From Chryseobacterium gleum (lineage in GTDB: Bacteria > Bacteroidota > Bacteroidia > Flavobacteriales_D > Sanyastnellaceae), in the NCBI GenBank assembly GCA_945897395.1, contig CAMDFE010000003.1:1-19350 (forward strand): a stretch of 19,350 nucleotides of DNA, read 5' to 3'. Both the position numbers and the translations under genes were made by a program. Positions 8,495 to 15,556 of this stretch are shown one piece after another. Within the stretch, counting starts at the first letter, position 1, and every line of letters begins with the position of its first letter. A model generated the notes under the pieces. The model was not told the DNA's origin, did no database searches, and saw only the letters and a program-made list of their open reading frames with translations.

Positions 8495-9514
8495 TCACCA
8501 CTTCAAAATTATTTTTCCTGAGCTTTGGCGACTCTCTAAATATTGATGTGCTTTTGCTATTTCAGTGTAGGAATATTCGCCTCCGATTACGGGCTTTATT
8601 TTTCCTGCTGAATGCATCTGAACGAGTCGATTTAAGAGGGTTCCAATGATTTCCGGATGCTCATCTGCTACCCTCAGCATATTAACACCGAGAACAGACT
8701 GGCTCTTTCCAAGCAATAACAAAGGAATTAACCTTCCCATGTCCAACACCAACTTCAGCGTCGCCAACTTCCCGCCCCACTTGCTTGTTCGGTCTGAAAA
8801 TCCGAACAACATCAATCTTCCTCCAGACCCTAACAACCGCATGTCTTGCTTGAATGTCTTTCCACCAATGCTGTTAAACGTCACGTCAAGATTGGCTTTT
8901 CCTAAATGCTTTCGAATCTCAATTTCGTAATCATGAGAATTGTAATTCACTGCCGTAATGCCTTGTTTTGACAGCGCATTTACCTTTTCATCGTTACCCA
9001 CCGTTGCAAAAATCTCACAACCCTTTTCCTTCAACAACTGAATCAACGCTGTCCCTACTCCACCCGATGCCGCATGAATAAGCACGCGCTCTCCTTTTTT
9101 TGTTTGTTGAAGGAAATCGCACATGTATAGCGCAGTCACATATTGCGTGGCCAAAGCACATGCCTCATTAGAAGAAATTGAATCTGAAAGTTCTGCAATA
9201 CCCGTTACGGCAGTGCAAACCTTCTCTGCATAACCACCGAAACGCGTTAAACAAGCCACGCGCTTTCCAATCCAATCGGAAGAAACTCCTTCACCAACGG
9301 CCTCAACAATTCCAACCACATCGTATCCCATAACCACAGGAGGCGCAGGAAGCGCGGGATACAATCCCTTCCTTCCCAACACATCTGCGAAATTCAATCC
9401 GGATACTTCCACGTTCACACACACCTCACCTTCACCCAAAATCGGATCAGCGACTTCTCTAATTTCGAAGGCTTCATGAGCCTCTCCGAACTTCGTTAAA
9501 TAAATTGCTTTCAT
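8495..9514 (-). CDS. Zinc-less MDR oxidoreductase (NADPH:quinone reductase / VAT1-like)
   Basis: A 339-residue medium-chain dehydrogenase/reductase. The N-terminal GroES-like domain contains VSGLNFADVLGRKGLYP (from residue 37) and GYDVVGIVEAVGEGV (from 63). The Rossmann domain has the nucleotide loop HAASGGVG (147-154), and the C-terminus ends in ESRQSSGKIILKW. The catalytic and structural zinc cysteines of alcohol dehydrogenases are absent (GLNFADV instead of a GxCxxD-type motif), which places it in the quinone oxidoreductase/VAT1-like branch: NADPH-dependent reduction of quinones or other enone/carbonyl compounds in the cytoplasm. The real substrate is unknown. Its ATG overlaps the stop of the upstream 633-residue gene as ATGA, and no promoter octamer precedes it, so the two are expected to be co-transcribed and translationally coupled. 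Confidence 0.92.
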   Translation of the reverse strand: MKAIYLTKFGEAHEAFEIREVADPILGEGEVCVNVEVSGLNFADVLGRKGLYPALPAPPVVMGYDVVGIVEAVGEGVSSDWIGKRVACLTRFGGYAEKVCTAVTGIAELSDSISSNEACALATQYVTALYMCDFLQQTKKGERVLIHAASGGVGTALIQLLKEKGCEIFATVGNDEKVNALSKQGITAVNYNSHDYEIEIRKHLGKANLDVTFNSIGGKTFKQDMRLLGSGGRLMLFGFSDRTSKWGGKLATLKLVLDMGRLIPLLLLGKSQSVLGVNMLRVADEHPEIIGTLLNRLVQMHSAGKIKPVIGGEYSYTEIAKAHQYLESRQSSGKIILKW

Positions 9515-11412
9515 TGTTTCGTTGCGCCGTTACGTTTCAAGATCGTTGTTTTTCCACTTGCGCGCTTGACATGAATTTCATCTTGTCCGTTTACTTTCTT
9601 GTATTGAATGGAAGAAGGCAAATCGCTCTTCATACTCGCCACATTCCAACCGACTGTTGGCTTTCCGTTCGACGTGAAATTGTAAATGGTTCCGTTCGAA
9701 CAACCAAAGAAAATTCGATAATCTTTTGCGTTAGAATAATCGGCCACGCACAAATTCGTGCAGGGTTTGGAAGAAAGAACAACAGGATAGCCAACAACAT
9801 TCTTTCCGTTAATGTCTAGCATTTCCAAACGACTGTTGGTTAAGATGAGCAATTGCTTCTTTCCGTTTTTAAAAGCGTCTATCTGCTCAACTCCGCGTAT
9901 TTCGCCTGAAAGCGTAACCGACCACGTTGTTTTCCCTCCGGAAATCCATTCGATTTTCGAACCGGAATATTTTACTTGATCTGTTTTTCCTGTAACGTGA
10001 TTCGTCACCGATTTTGTTTTTCCTGTTTCTGCAACAGGCGCAGGAGCGGGCGCAATTGCAGGCGAAGTTGTTGTTGTATCCGGAAGAATAACTTCGGGGA
10101 TTTCAACTCGAGCACCTCCCTTTCCAACCAACGTCACTTGCGACCGATCTCCAACTGGCAAATAATGCCAAACGCGCCATCCATTGCCCAGCTTGGGAGA
10201 GAGCGTGCTTGCGTATTTCAAATCACTTCCAGTTATGACTCCTCCAGTTGGCAAAGCAGGGAAATTCTTTGTTGAAATAGATCCTGCCAATGCAAGGAAT
10301 TGCTGATGTGCTAAAAGCAATTCTTTCGATTCAGAGAAAAGAAAAAAGTTCTTGTAGCGAGTGCCGTAATACTTCAATTCACTCGGATAAATTTTATCCA
10401 TTGCAAACATCTCTGCAATACTTGCCTCGCGAATAGGATCTAGTGCAATTGAATCTGAATATAAAATTCCAACATTCACACTGTCTGATTTCAAACCTAA
10501 AGCGTAAATCATTCCACTCGCATCCGGAACGTCTGCCCCGAAATTAGCCATGGCCAATTCACCTGTAGCATTTTCACTCAGCCAATCCAAAAGCGAAATG
10601 TTCTTCTTAGCTTCTTGCTCCATACGCAGACTCATGAATGCATTGCGGGCATCTTGTGGACGAAGAGAATCGAGATAAGTCAGCAAAGCCATAGGGCTTC
10701 CTGCATGCACTGCTTTGAACCAATAGTTCGTATTGGTTCTTCCATTTGTAAAAACGTTTTGAAAAGAAAATTTCGAATCATTCGTTGGAAGGTGCAACGG
10801 CGAACACTGAAACCCTGCAATCATCGAAGATTCACTTCCGTGAATATCGTCTAGCGCCGTCCAAGCCTGATCTACGCGAAAATAATAATGACAATTTGAA
10901 TCAAACGAGGTGGTACTCTTCACACAAGAAAAAGATGTCACATCACTCAAGCGATTTCCTTCTTCCAACTGGCCAATATTTCCACTTCCATAAATGGCGT
11001 AAGGTTCTTGAAAAAGAAATTTCAAATCAGGAAATTTCGCGTTCCATTTCAAGGCGAGTGCCTCTCCTTCTTTTCCATATCCAACAGGAAGAACTACCAA
11101 ATCATCTGACCCATTGTCTACGATCCAAGCCGACTGATTTTCGAATTGAAGCCCTTGAACATCGGCTGCAACTTCTTGAATGAAACGCACTATTCCATCT
11201 GACAAAGAAAGCTCTGCTGACCATTCCAAACCTTCTCCCATTGAACTTGCATTCTTCACTTCAACTGCTCCTGTTGAACCCGATGAGATGAATACCAAAG
11301 GGCTTGACCATTCCGCATGACTTCGATTCAAAAAATAATAGACTCCACCAATTCCCGCAGCGAGAATAAGTAGGACAAGCGCAAAGCGAATGGTCTGTTT
11401 GAATGGGTTCAT
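9511..11412 (-). CDS. Membrane-anchored protein of unknown function with C-terminal propeller-like repeats
   Basis: I do not recognise a named family. Seen in 633 residues: a short basic N-terminus and one hydrophobic segment (about 9-28) with no clear signal peptidase site or lipobox, so probably an inner-membrane anchor with a large periplasmic part. Residues about 35-440 form a mixed globular region with four cysteines between 163 and 203. A Thr/Pro/Ala-rich linker follows (about 443-462). Residues about 480-633 resemble PQQ/VCBS-type beta-propeller blades: KQLLILTNSRLEMLDINGK (from 519), DYRIFFGCSNGTIYNFTSNGK (D564-K584, split here: DYRIFFGCSNG then TIYNFTSNGK). It is first in a pair with the MDR oxidoreductase (ATGA overlap). 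Upstream are a promoter octamer 9 nt away and the terminator of the acyl-CoA dehydrogenase gene, so it starts a new unit. A surface, sensor or scaffold role is possible, but nothing visible shows catalysis. Confidence 0.8.
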   Translation of the reverse strand: MNPFKQTIRFALVLLILAAGIGGVYYFLNRSHAEWSSPLVFISSGSTGAVEVKNASSMGEGLEWSAELSLSDGIVRFIQEVAADVQGLQFENQSAWIVDNGSDDLVVLPVGYGKEGEALALKWNAKFPDLKFLFQEPYAIYGSGNIGQLEEGNRLSDVTSFSCVKSTTSFDSNCHYYFRVDQAWTALDDIHGSESSMIAGFQCSPLHLPTNDSKFSFQNVFTNGRTNTNYWFKAVHAGSPMALLTYLDSLRPQDARNAFMSLRMEQEAKKNISLLDWLSENATGELAMANFGADVPDASGMIYALGLKSDSVNVGILYSDSIALDPIREASIAEMFAMDKIYPSELKYYGTRYKNFFLFSESKELLLAHQQFLALAGSISTKNFPALPTGGVITGSDLKYASTLSPKLGNGWRVWHYLPVGDRSQVTLVGKGGARVEIPEVILPDTTTTSPAIAPAPAPVAETGKTKSVTNHVTGKTDQVKYSGSKIEWISGGKTTWSVTLSGEIRGVEQIDAFKNGKKQLLILTNSRLEMLDINGKNVVGYPVVLSSKPCTNLCVADYSNAKDYRIFFGCSNGTIYNFTSNGKPTVGWNVASMKSDLPSSIQYKKVNGQDEIHVKRASGKTTILKRNGATKQ

Positions 11413-11421
11413 GCTTCCCTA

Positions 11422-11429
11422 CGAAAATA
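11422..11429 (-). promoter_or_regulatory. Putative -7 promoter element for the 633-aa protein gene
   Basis: TATTTTCG on the minus strand, 9 nt before the ATG at 11412. It lies just after the hairpin that ends the acyl-CoA dehydrogenase unit, as expected for a fresh transcription start. Confidence 0.45.
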
Positions 11430-11455
11430 GATTTCGAATGGAAGTGAATTCCAAC

Positions 11456-11480
11456 AAAAAGGGCTGTCTTACAACAGCCC
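11456..11480 (-). terminator. Rho-independent terminator of the acyl-CoA dehydrogenase gene
   Basis: On the minus strand, GGGCTGT, a 6-nt loop, then ACAGCCC: a perfect 7-bp stem (11461-11467 with 11474-11480). A run of five T follows (11460-11456). It begins 24 bp past the stop codon at 11505. Confidence 0.8.
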
Positions 11481-11504
11481 TATGTTAATGAAATTCAAAT
11501 GCGT

Positions 11505-12647
11505 TTATTTTGAAAGTGCAATTCTTGAAATGACAATTTTCTGCACTTCACTTGTTCCTTCGTAGATCTGTGTAATCTTCGCATCGCGCATCATACGCTC
11601 TACGTGGTACTCTTTTACGAATCCGTAACCACCGTGAATTTGAACCGCTTCAACCGTGTGCTTCATGGCAACAGTAGACGCATACAACTTCGCCATGGCG
11701 CTTGCTTCGTCGTAGTTCATTCCTTGGTCCTTCATCCAAGCAGACTTGTACACTAACAAACGCGCAGCTTCAATCTCCGTAGCCATATCAGCTAATTTGA
11801 AAGCAATGGCTTGGTGTTGTGAAATTTCTTTTCCGAATGCTTTCCGCTCTTTCGAATAAGCCAAAGCCAATTCGTAAGCACCAGCTGCAATACCTAAAGC
11901 TTGAGCAGCAATACCAATGCGTCCACCGCTCAACGTCTTCATGGCGAATTTGAAACCAAAACCGTCTTCGCCAATGCGATTCGCCTTTGGAACTTTCACG
12001 TCGTTGAATAACAAGGTGTGCGTATCACTTGCGCGGATACCCATTTTGTTCTCCTTCGCACCAACGATGAACCCCTCCATTCCACGTTCAACGATTAATA
12101 CGTTAATTCCTTTGTGACCTTTTTCTGGGTCGGTTTGCGCAATTACCAAATACGTAGAAGCCGTGCTTCCGTTGGTAATCCAATTCTTTGTTCCGTTCAA
12201 CAAATAATAATCGCCCATATCTACGGCGGTCGTTTTTTGTGAAGTTGCATCTGAACCCGCTTCTGGTTCTGAAAGACAGAACGCTCCTATTTTTTCTCCA
12301 GACGCCAACGGCTTCAAGAATTTTTCCTTCTGCTCTTCGCTTCCATAAGCTTGAATACCGTAACAAACTAGGGAGTTGTTTACGCTCATGCAAACTGAAG
12401 TCGATGCGTCTACTTTAGAAATCTCTTCCATGGCAATGGCATACGACAACGTGTCCATTCCGCTTCCGCCGTATTGAGGGTCAACCATCATTCCCATGAA
12501 TCCAAGCTCTGCCAATTGCTTCACCTCTTCCGTTGGAAACCTCTGATGCTCGTCGCGATCTATAACCCCTGGCTTTAATACGTTCTGCGCGAAATCTCTT
12601 GCAGCAGCCTGAACGGCTAATTGTTCTTCTGATAATTCGAAATGCAT
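11505..12647 (-). CDS. Acyl-CoA dehydrogenase (short-chain/butyryl-type)
   Basis: A 380-residue FAD flavoenzyme that oxidises acyl-CoA to the 2,3-enoyl-CoA and passes electrons to ETF; cytoplasmic, in fatty acid or branched-chain acyl-CoA breakdown. Seen: an N-terminal helical domain starting MHFELSEEQL; the FAD/substrate motif FCLSEPEAGSDA (123-134); NGTKNWITNG (151-160); a middle beta domain; and a C-terminal helical domain with HGGYGF and QIYEGTSEVQ. In the last motif E363 is the expected catalytic base of the short-chain class. The length is typical. Substrate length cannot be fixed from sequence alone. It is monocistronic: a terminator follows at 11480 and another terminator precedes it at 12709-12732. 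The window also contains an acyl-CoA synthetase and an E2 subunit, which would feed the same metabolism, but they are far apart. Confidence 0.95.
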   Translation of the reverse strand: MHFELSEEQLAVQAAARDFAQNVLKPGVIDRDEHQRFPTEEVKQLAELGFMGMMVDPQYGGSGMDTLSYAIAMEEISKVDASTSVCMSVNNSLVCYGIQAYGSEEQKEKFLKPLASGEKIGAFCLSEPEAGSDATSQKTTAVDMGDYYLLNGTKNWITNGSTASTYLVIAQTDPEKGHKGINVLIVERGMEGFIVGAKENKMGIRASDTHTLLFNDVKVPKANRIGEDGFGFKFAMKTLSGGRIGIAAQALGIAAGAYELALAYSKERKAFGKEISQHQAIAFKLADMATEIEAARLLVYKSAWMKDQGMNYDEASAMAKLYASTVAMKHTVEAVQIHGGYGFVKEYHVERMMRDAKITQIYEGTSEVQKIVISRIALSK

Positions 12648-12688
12648 GTTTTTATGTTTAGATCATTGCTAAATTGGGTGCAAAGAAA

Positions 12689-12696
12689 CGAAATTA
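12689..12696 (-). promoter_or_regulatory. Putative -7 promoter element for the acyl-CoA dehydrogenase gene
   Basis: TAATTTCG on the minus strand, 41 nt before the ATG at 12647, between the lipoprotein gene's terminator and the start codon. This is the longest leader predicted in the window. The partly matching TTTCTTTG directly downstream (12681-12688) is an alternative. Confidence 0.35.
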
Positions 12697-12706
12697 GGCG
12701 TGAAAT

Positions 12707-12732
12707 AAAAAACCCTTCTTGCGAAGGGTTTT
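12707..12732 (-). terminator. Rho-independent terminator of the cysteine-repeat lipoprotein gene
   Basis: Perfect 10-bp stem AAAACCCTTC / GAAGGGTTTT (12709-12718 with 12723-12732) around a TTGC loop. On the minus strand it runs into six T, starting 24 bp past the stop at 12757. The strong symmetry could also stop transcripts from the other strand. Confidence 0.85.
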
Positions 12733-12756
12733 CAATATTTCTATTTAGTTATTTTC

Positions 12757-13725
12757 TTATTGCAAAGGCACCATTACCAATCCGTTGGTGATGTTAACCG
12801 TTGACGTGCCACCGGAATTCTTTAGGGTTCCTGAGAAGGTGTAACGAATTCCACCTGGCGCTGGAGTAGATCTGAACTTAACCACATTTATTACAGCGGT
12901 TGAGGTTCCGAATGCTGTGCTGTGTGCAACTGATGCATTCGTGAATGCCATAACGCTAGCAGGGTTTGTTGCAGTAGCCATATTAATTACTGAACCGCTT
13001 ACCCATCCTGCTACTGGCTGAGCCATAGTGAAGGCAATTGTTCCACCTTGAAGGGTTGAACCTGTAACAGTAACTACTCCACCCGCATAGCTGAAGGTAC
13101 ATGATGAAGCAACTCCCACGTGGTTAACACCGTTAGCCGTGAACGTAATAATTGTATCGCAAGCCATACAGTCAACACCGCCGCAGTCAGTCCAAAACTC
13201 ACCTTGAGCGCCACCATCGATTAATCCGTTTGTACAGTTACCGTCTGTAGAGCATGGAGGACAATTGGTTCCACCGCAGTCAATACCAATTTCGGTTCCG
13301 TTCATTAATCCGTCTGTACAAGTAGGACAAGCTTCGCAATAGGCTCCACCGCAGTCAACCTGTGTTTCAGGACCGTTCAAAAGTCCATCTGCACAAAGAG
13401 CAGCACATGGTCCGCAGTTCGATCCGCCGCAGTCAATACCTGCCTCATCACCGTCTTGAATACAATTTGAACAAGGAGCACATGGTCCGCATTCTCCCCC
13501 ACAGTCTACGCATGTTTCACCATATTCTGGCTGCCAAATTCCGTCTATACAGTGGTCACACTGCTCGCAATTCGGACCTCCGCAATCGACCAATTGCTCA
13601 GAGTTATTCAAAATTCCGTCATAACAATTTGGTGGAATTTTGTTATCATCATTAAGACAGCCATTCAGCACAAACATTGTGAAAATGCTCATGAGCAAAA
13701 GAACAGAACGTAAAGATTTCTTCAT
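12757..13725 (-). CDS. Lipoprotein with six DCGG cysteine-rich repeats
   Basis: A 322-residue exported protein. Residues 1-23 are a lipoprotein signal with lipobox LNGC (lipid-modified C23). Residues 34-189 hold six repeats of the form C-x-DG-x-x-N-x-x-E-x-x-x-DCGG-x-x-C-x-x-C, with 26 cysteines in 156 residues. Repeats 1, 4 and 5 share identical spacing (C-x13-C-x4-C-x2-C); repeat 3 is shorter (x10), repeat 6 longer (x16) and repeat 2 carries an extra cysteine. An even cysteine count in an exported protein suggests disulphide knots. The rest (about 190-322) is a Ser/Thr/Gly-rich beta domain with a single cysteine, similar to small domains of unknown function on Bacteroidota surface proteins. 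Related DCGG repeats are known in surface proteins of Bacteroidota and myxobacteria, where their role is unclear. It is monocistronic, with a strong terminator and a promoter octamer 21 nt upstream, divergent from recJ. Confidence 0.88.
   Translation of the reverse strand: MKKSLRSVLLLMSIFTMFVLNGCLNDDNKIPPNCYDGILNNSEQLVDCGGPNCEQCDHCIDGIWQPEYGETCVDCGGECGPCAPCSNCIQDGDEAGIDCGGSNCGPCAALCADGLLNGPETQVDCGGAYCEACPTCTDGLMNGTEIGIDCGGTNCPPCSTDGNCTNGLIDGGAQGEFWTDCGGVDCMACDTIITFTANGVNHVGVASSCTFSYAGGVVTVTGSTLQGGTIAFTMAQPVAGWVSGSVINMATATNPASVMAFTNASVAHSTAFGTSTAVINVVKFRSTPAPGGIRYTFSGTLKNSGGTSTVNITNGLVMVPLQ
13159..13626 (-). repeat. Six tandem cysteine-repeat units inside the lipoprotein gene
   Basis: The units code for residues 34-56, 59-82, 88-107, 111-133, 136-158 and 164-189. 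At DNA level they share short blocks such as ccgcagtcaatacc but have diverged, and unit length varies between about 60 and 78 bp. They are therefore an old protein repeat, not a recent DNA amplification. Confidence 0.85.
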
Positions 13726-13746
13726 TTCTTTAAAAGGTTTGGGGTA

Positions 13747-13754
13747 CGAATATA
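13747..13754 (-). promoter_or_regulatory. Putative -7 promoter element for the lipoprotein gene
   Basis: TATATTCG on the minus strand, 21 nt before the ATG at 13725. It shares the 89-bp divergent intergenic region with the recJ promoter octamer. Confidence 0.45.
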
Positions 13755-13800
13755 CGAAAAGACCGCATAAAATGAAAAAGGGTTGCGTGAGTTCTCAGAC

Positions 13801-13808
13801 TAACTTTG
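13801..13808 (+). promoter_or_regulatory. Putative -7 promoter element for recJ
   Basis: TAACTTTG, an exact match to the Bacteroidota consensus TAnnTTTG, 6 nt before the ATG at 13815. A GTTG lies at 13782-13785, 15 nt upstream, closer than the usual -33 spacing. Confidence 0.55.
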
Positions 13809-13814
13809 CTCCTA

Positions 13815-15539
13815 ATGAGTACCCTAAAAGAAAACATCTGGAAAAAACGCGGCAATTTCTCCTCGATAGAGATTAAAGAACTTGCTCAACAAGCTTCGAC
13901 CACCGAGGCTTTCGCTGAAATTTTACTTCAACGAAATGTTCTCACTGCTGTACAAGCGAAGACTTTTCTTCGACCTGAAATAAATCAGTTGTTGGACCCT
14001 TTCGGATTGAAAGACATGGACAAGGCCATCTCTCGATTGATTTCAGCCAAAGAAAAAAATGAAAAAATATTGGTGTACGGCGATTACGACGTTGACGGAA
14101 CAACTGCCGTGGCTGTCTTCTATAGTTTTTTGAAGCATGAAGGATTCGAATGCGATTTTTATATTCCGGATAGATATAAGGAAGGATATGGGTTTTCAGC
14201 GGCAGGGGTCGAATTCGCGCACGAAAATAATTTTTCGCTCATTGTAACATTAGACTGCGGAATTAAGGACGGTCCGCGTATTGAACAATGCAATGAATAC
14301 GGAATAGACGTCATTGTTTGTGACCACCACACCCCTGAAATTCTTCCTCCAGCATTCGCCGTCGTGAATCCAAAAAGGACAGATTGCACATACGAGAACA
14401 AAGGACGGTGCGGATGCGCGGTTGGATTCAAAGTCATTTGCGCCTGGTTCATTCATCACAACGAACCGCTTGATTTTGCTTATTCCTTTCTTGATTTAGT
14501 GGCAGTTGCCACCGGAGCAGATATTGTTCCCGTCACCCCCGAAAATCGCGTCCTGCTCCATTTCGGATTGAAGGAGATAAACACACACTTTCGTCCAGGT
14601 ATCGCAGAACTGCTCACCAACGCAAAGCACAGCGGAAAAGTTCTGAAGGTTGTCGATTTGGTTTTCTTGCTTGCACCGCGCATAAATGCAGCCGGAAGAA
14701 TTTTTTCAGGTAAACGGGCCGTTGAAGTTCTTGTCGCTCAAAATTCGGAAGACGCAAAAGTTGTCGCTGCAGAAATCGAAAAGAACAACTATGAAAGAAA
14801 AGGACTCGATCGAAACATCACCCAAGAGGCCCTCGACATTATTGCGGTCGACCCTTTTTACGAAGACAGTTTCACTACGGTCGTTAAAAAAGAAGGGTGG
14901 CACAAAGGTGTTGTCGGAATTGTTGCTTCGCGAATCATTGAAAATTATTATAAACCCGCCATAGTGCTTGTTGAGGAAGATAGCATTCTTTCAGGAAGCG
15001 TTCGATCAATCGAGGGTATTGATGTGTACGACATGCTCTCTGCTTGCTCGGAACATTTGATTCAGTTTGGTGGACACAGCATGGCAGCAGGGCTGAAATT
15101 AAAGTCGGAAAACTTTATTGCCTTTCGCGAAGCGTTCGACAAAGTCGTTCGCAAATTCACGAATGACATTCGAATAGAGAGATGTCATTTTTACGACACT
15201 GAAATTCAATTCGACCAAATCACGTTTGCGCTTTATGAATCGCTGCAGCCATTAGAGCCTCACGGACCAGAGAATTTACGTCCAGTTTTCCTTTCAAAAA
15301 ACATTAAAAACGCAAGATTCACGAAACTCGTTGGCGCTCATGCCGATCATTTGCAATTGCATGTAAAGCAGGCGGGAAATATGGCTGAAATGAAGGGCAT
15401 TGCCTTCAAGATGAAAGATTGGGTTTTTCCTATTTTGGAAGGAAAAGAAATTGACTTGCTTTTTCAACTCAATGAAAACGTTTGGAACGGACAAAGCTCT
15501 ATTCAATTGGAGGTGCTTGATATTCGATTGAGTGCCTAA
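13815..15539 (+). CDS. recJ: Single-stranded-DNA-specific 5'-3' exonuclease RecJ
   Basis: A cytoplasmic DHH-family nuclease used in recombinational and mismatch repair. Seen in 574 residues: motif I YGDYDVDGTTA (88-98), motif II TLDCG (145-149), the metal-binding DHH (170-172) in VIVCDHHTP, the DHHA1 region with LAPRINAAGR (286-295) and GWHKGVVGIVASR (361-373), and GGHSMAAGL (419-427). The C-terminal OB-type domain ends in QLEVLDIRLSA. All metal ligands expected for the family are present and the length is normal. Start: an upstream TTG at 13806 is in frame but lies inside the promoter octamer TAACTTTG; the ATG at 13815 gives MSTLKENIWKK and is preferred. Only 17 bp separate its stop from the thiL start. 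thiL carries its own promoter octamer in that gap, so read-through and separate initiation are both possible. Confidence 0.96.
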   Translation: MSTLKENIWKKRGNFSSIEIKELAQQASTTEAFAEILLQRNVLTAVQAKTFLRPEINQLLDPFGLKDMDKAISRLISAKEKNEKILVYGDYDVDGTTAVAVFYSFLKHEGFECDFYIPDRYKEGYGFSAAGVEFAHENNFSLIVTLDCGIKDGPRIEQCNEYGIDVIVCDHHTPEILPPAFAVVNPKRTDCTYENKGRCGCAVGFKVICAWFIHHNEPLDFAYSFLDLVAVATGADIVPVTPENRVLLHFGLKEINTHFRPGIAELLTNAKHSGKVLKVVDLVFLLAPRINAAGRIFSGKRAVEVLVAQNSEDAKVVAAEIEKNNYERKGLDRNITQEALDIIAVDPFYEDSFTTVVKKEGWHKGVVGIVASRIIENYYKPAIVLVEEDSILSGSVRSIEGIDVYDMLSACSEHLIQFGGHSMAAGLKLKSENFIAFREAFDKVVRKFTNDIRIERCHFYDTEIQFDQITFALYESLQPLEPHGPENLRPVFLSKNIKNARFTKLVGAHADHLQLHVKQAGNMAEMKGIAFKMKDWVFPILEGKEIDLLFQLNENVWNGQSSIQLEVLDIRLSA

Positions 15540-15544
15540 CCTAC

Positions 15545-15552
15545 TATCTTTG
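15545..15552 (+). promoter_or_regulatory. Putative -7 promoter element for thiL (leaderless spacing)
   Basis: TATCTTTG, an exact TAnnTTTG match, then CCGC, then ATG at 15557. It fills the 17-bp gap after recJ, so any -33 contact would fall in recJ coding sequence. Confidence 0.55.
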
Positions 15553-15556
15553 CCGC

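Noticed and set aside
9976..11183. Plus-strand open frames opposite the 633-aa protein (for example 10785-11183 and 9976-10275)
   Set aside because: They lack family resemblance and promoter octamers, and they lie antisense to a long well-formed coding region; they are shadows.
13159..13626. Regularly spaced short DNA repeats that could suggest a CRISPR array
   Set aside because: They are in frame within a lipoprotein gene, vary in length and sequence, and encode conserved DCGG cysteine units.
13362..13655. Plus-strand 97-codon frame opposite the cysteine-repeat lipoprotein
   Set aside because: It is explained by the biased composition of the repeats on the coding strand and reads as low-complexity sequence rich in His and Arg.
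14159..14683. Minus-strand open frames inside recJ
   Set aside because: recJ has all catalytic motifs in a continuous frame here; the antisense frames show no recognisable domain.
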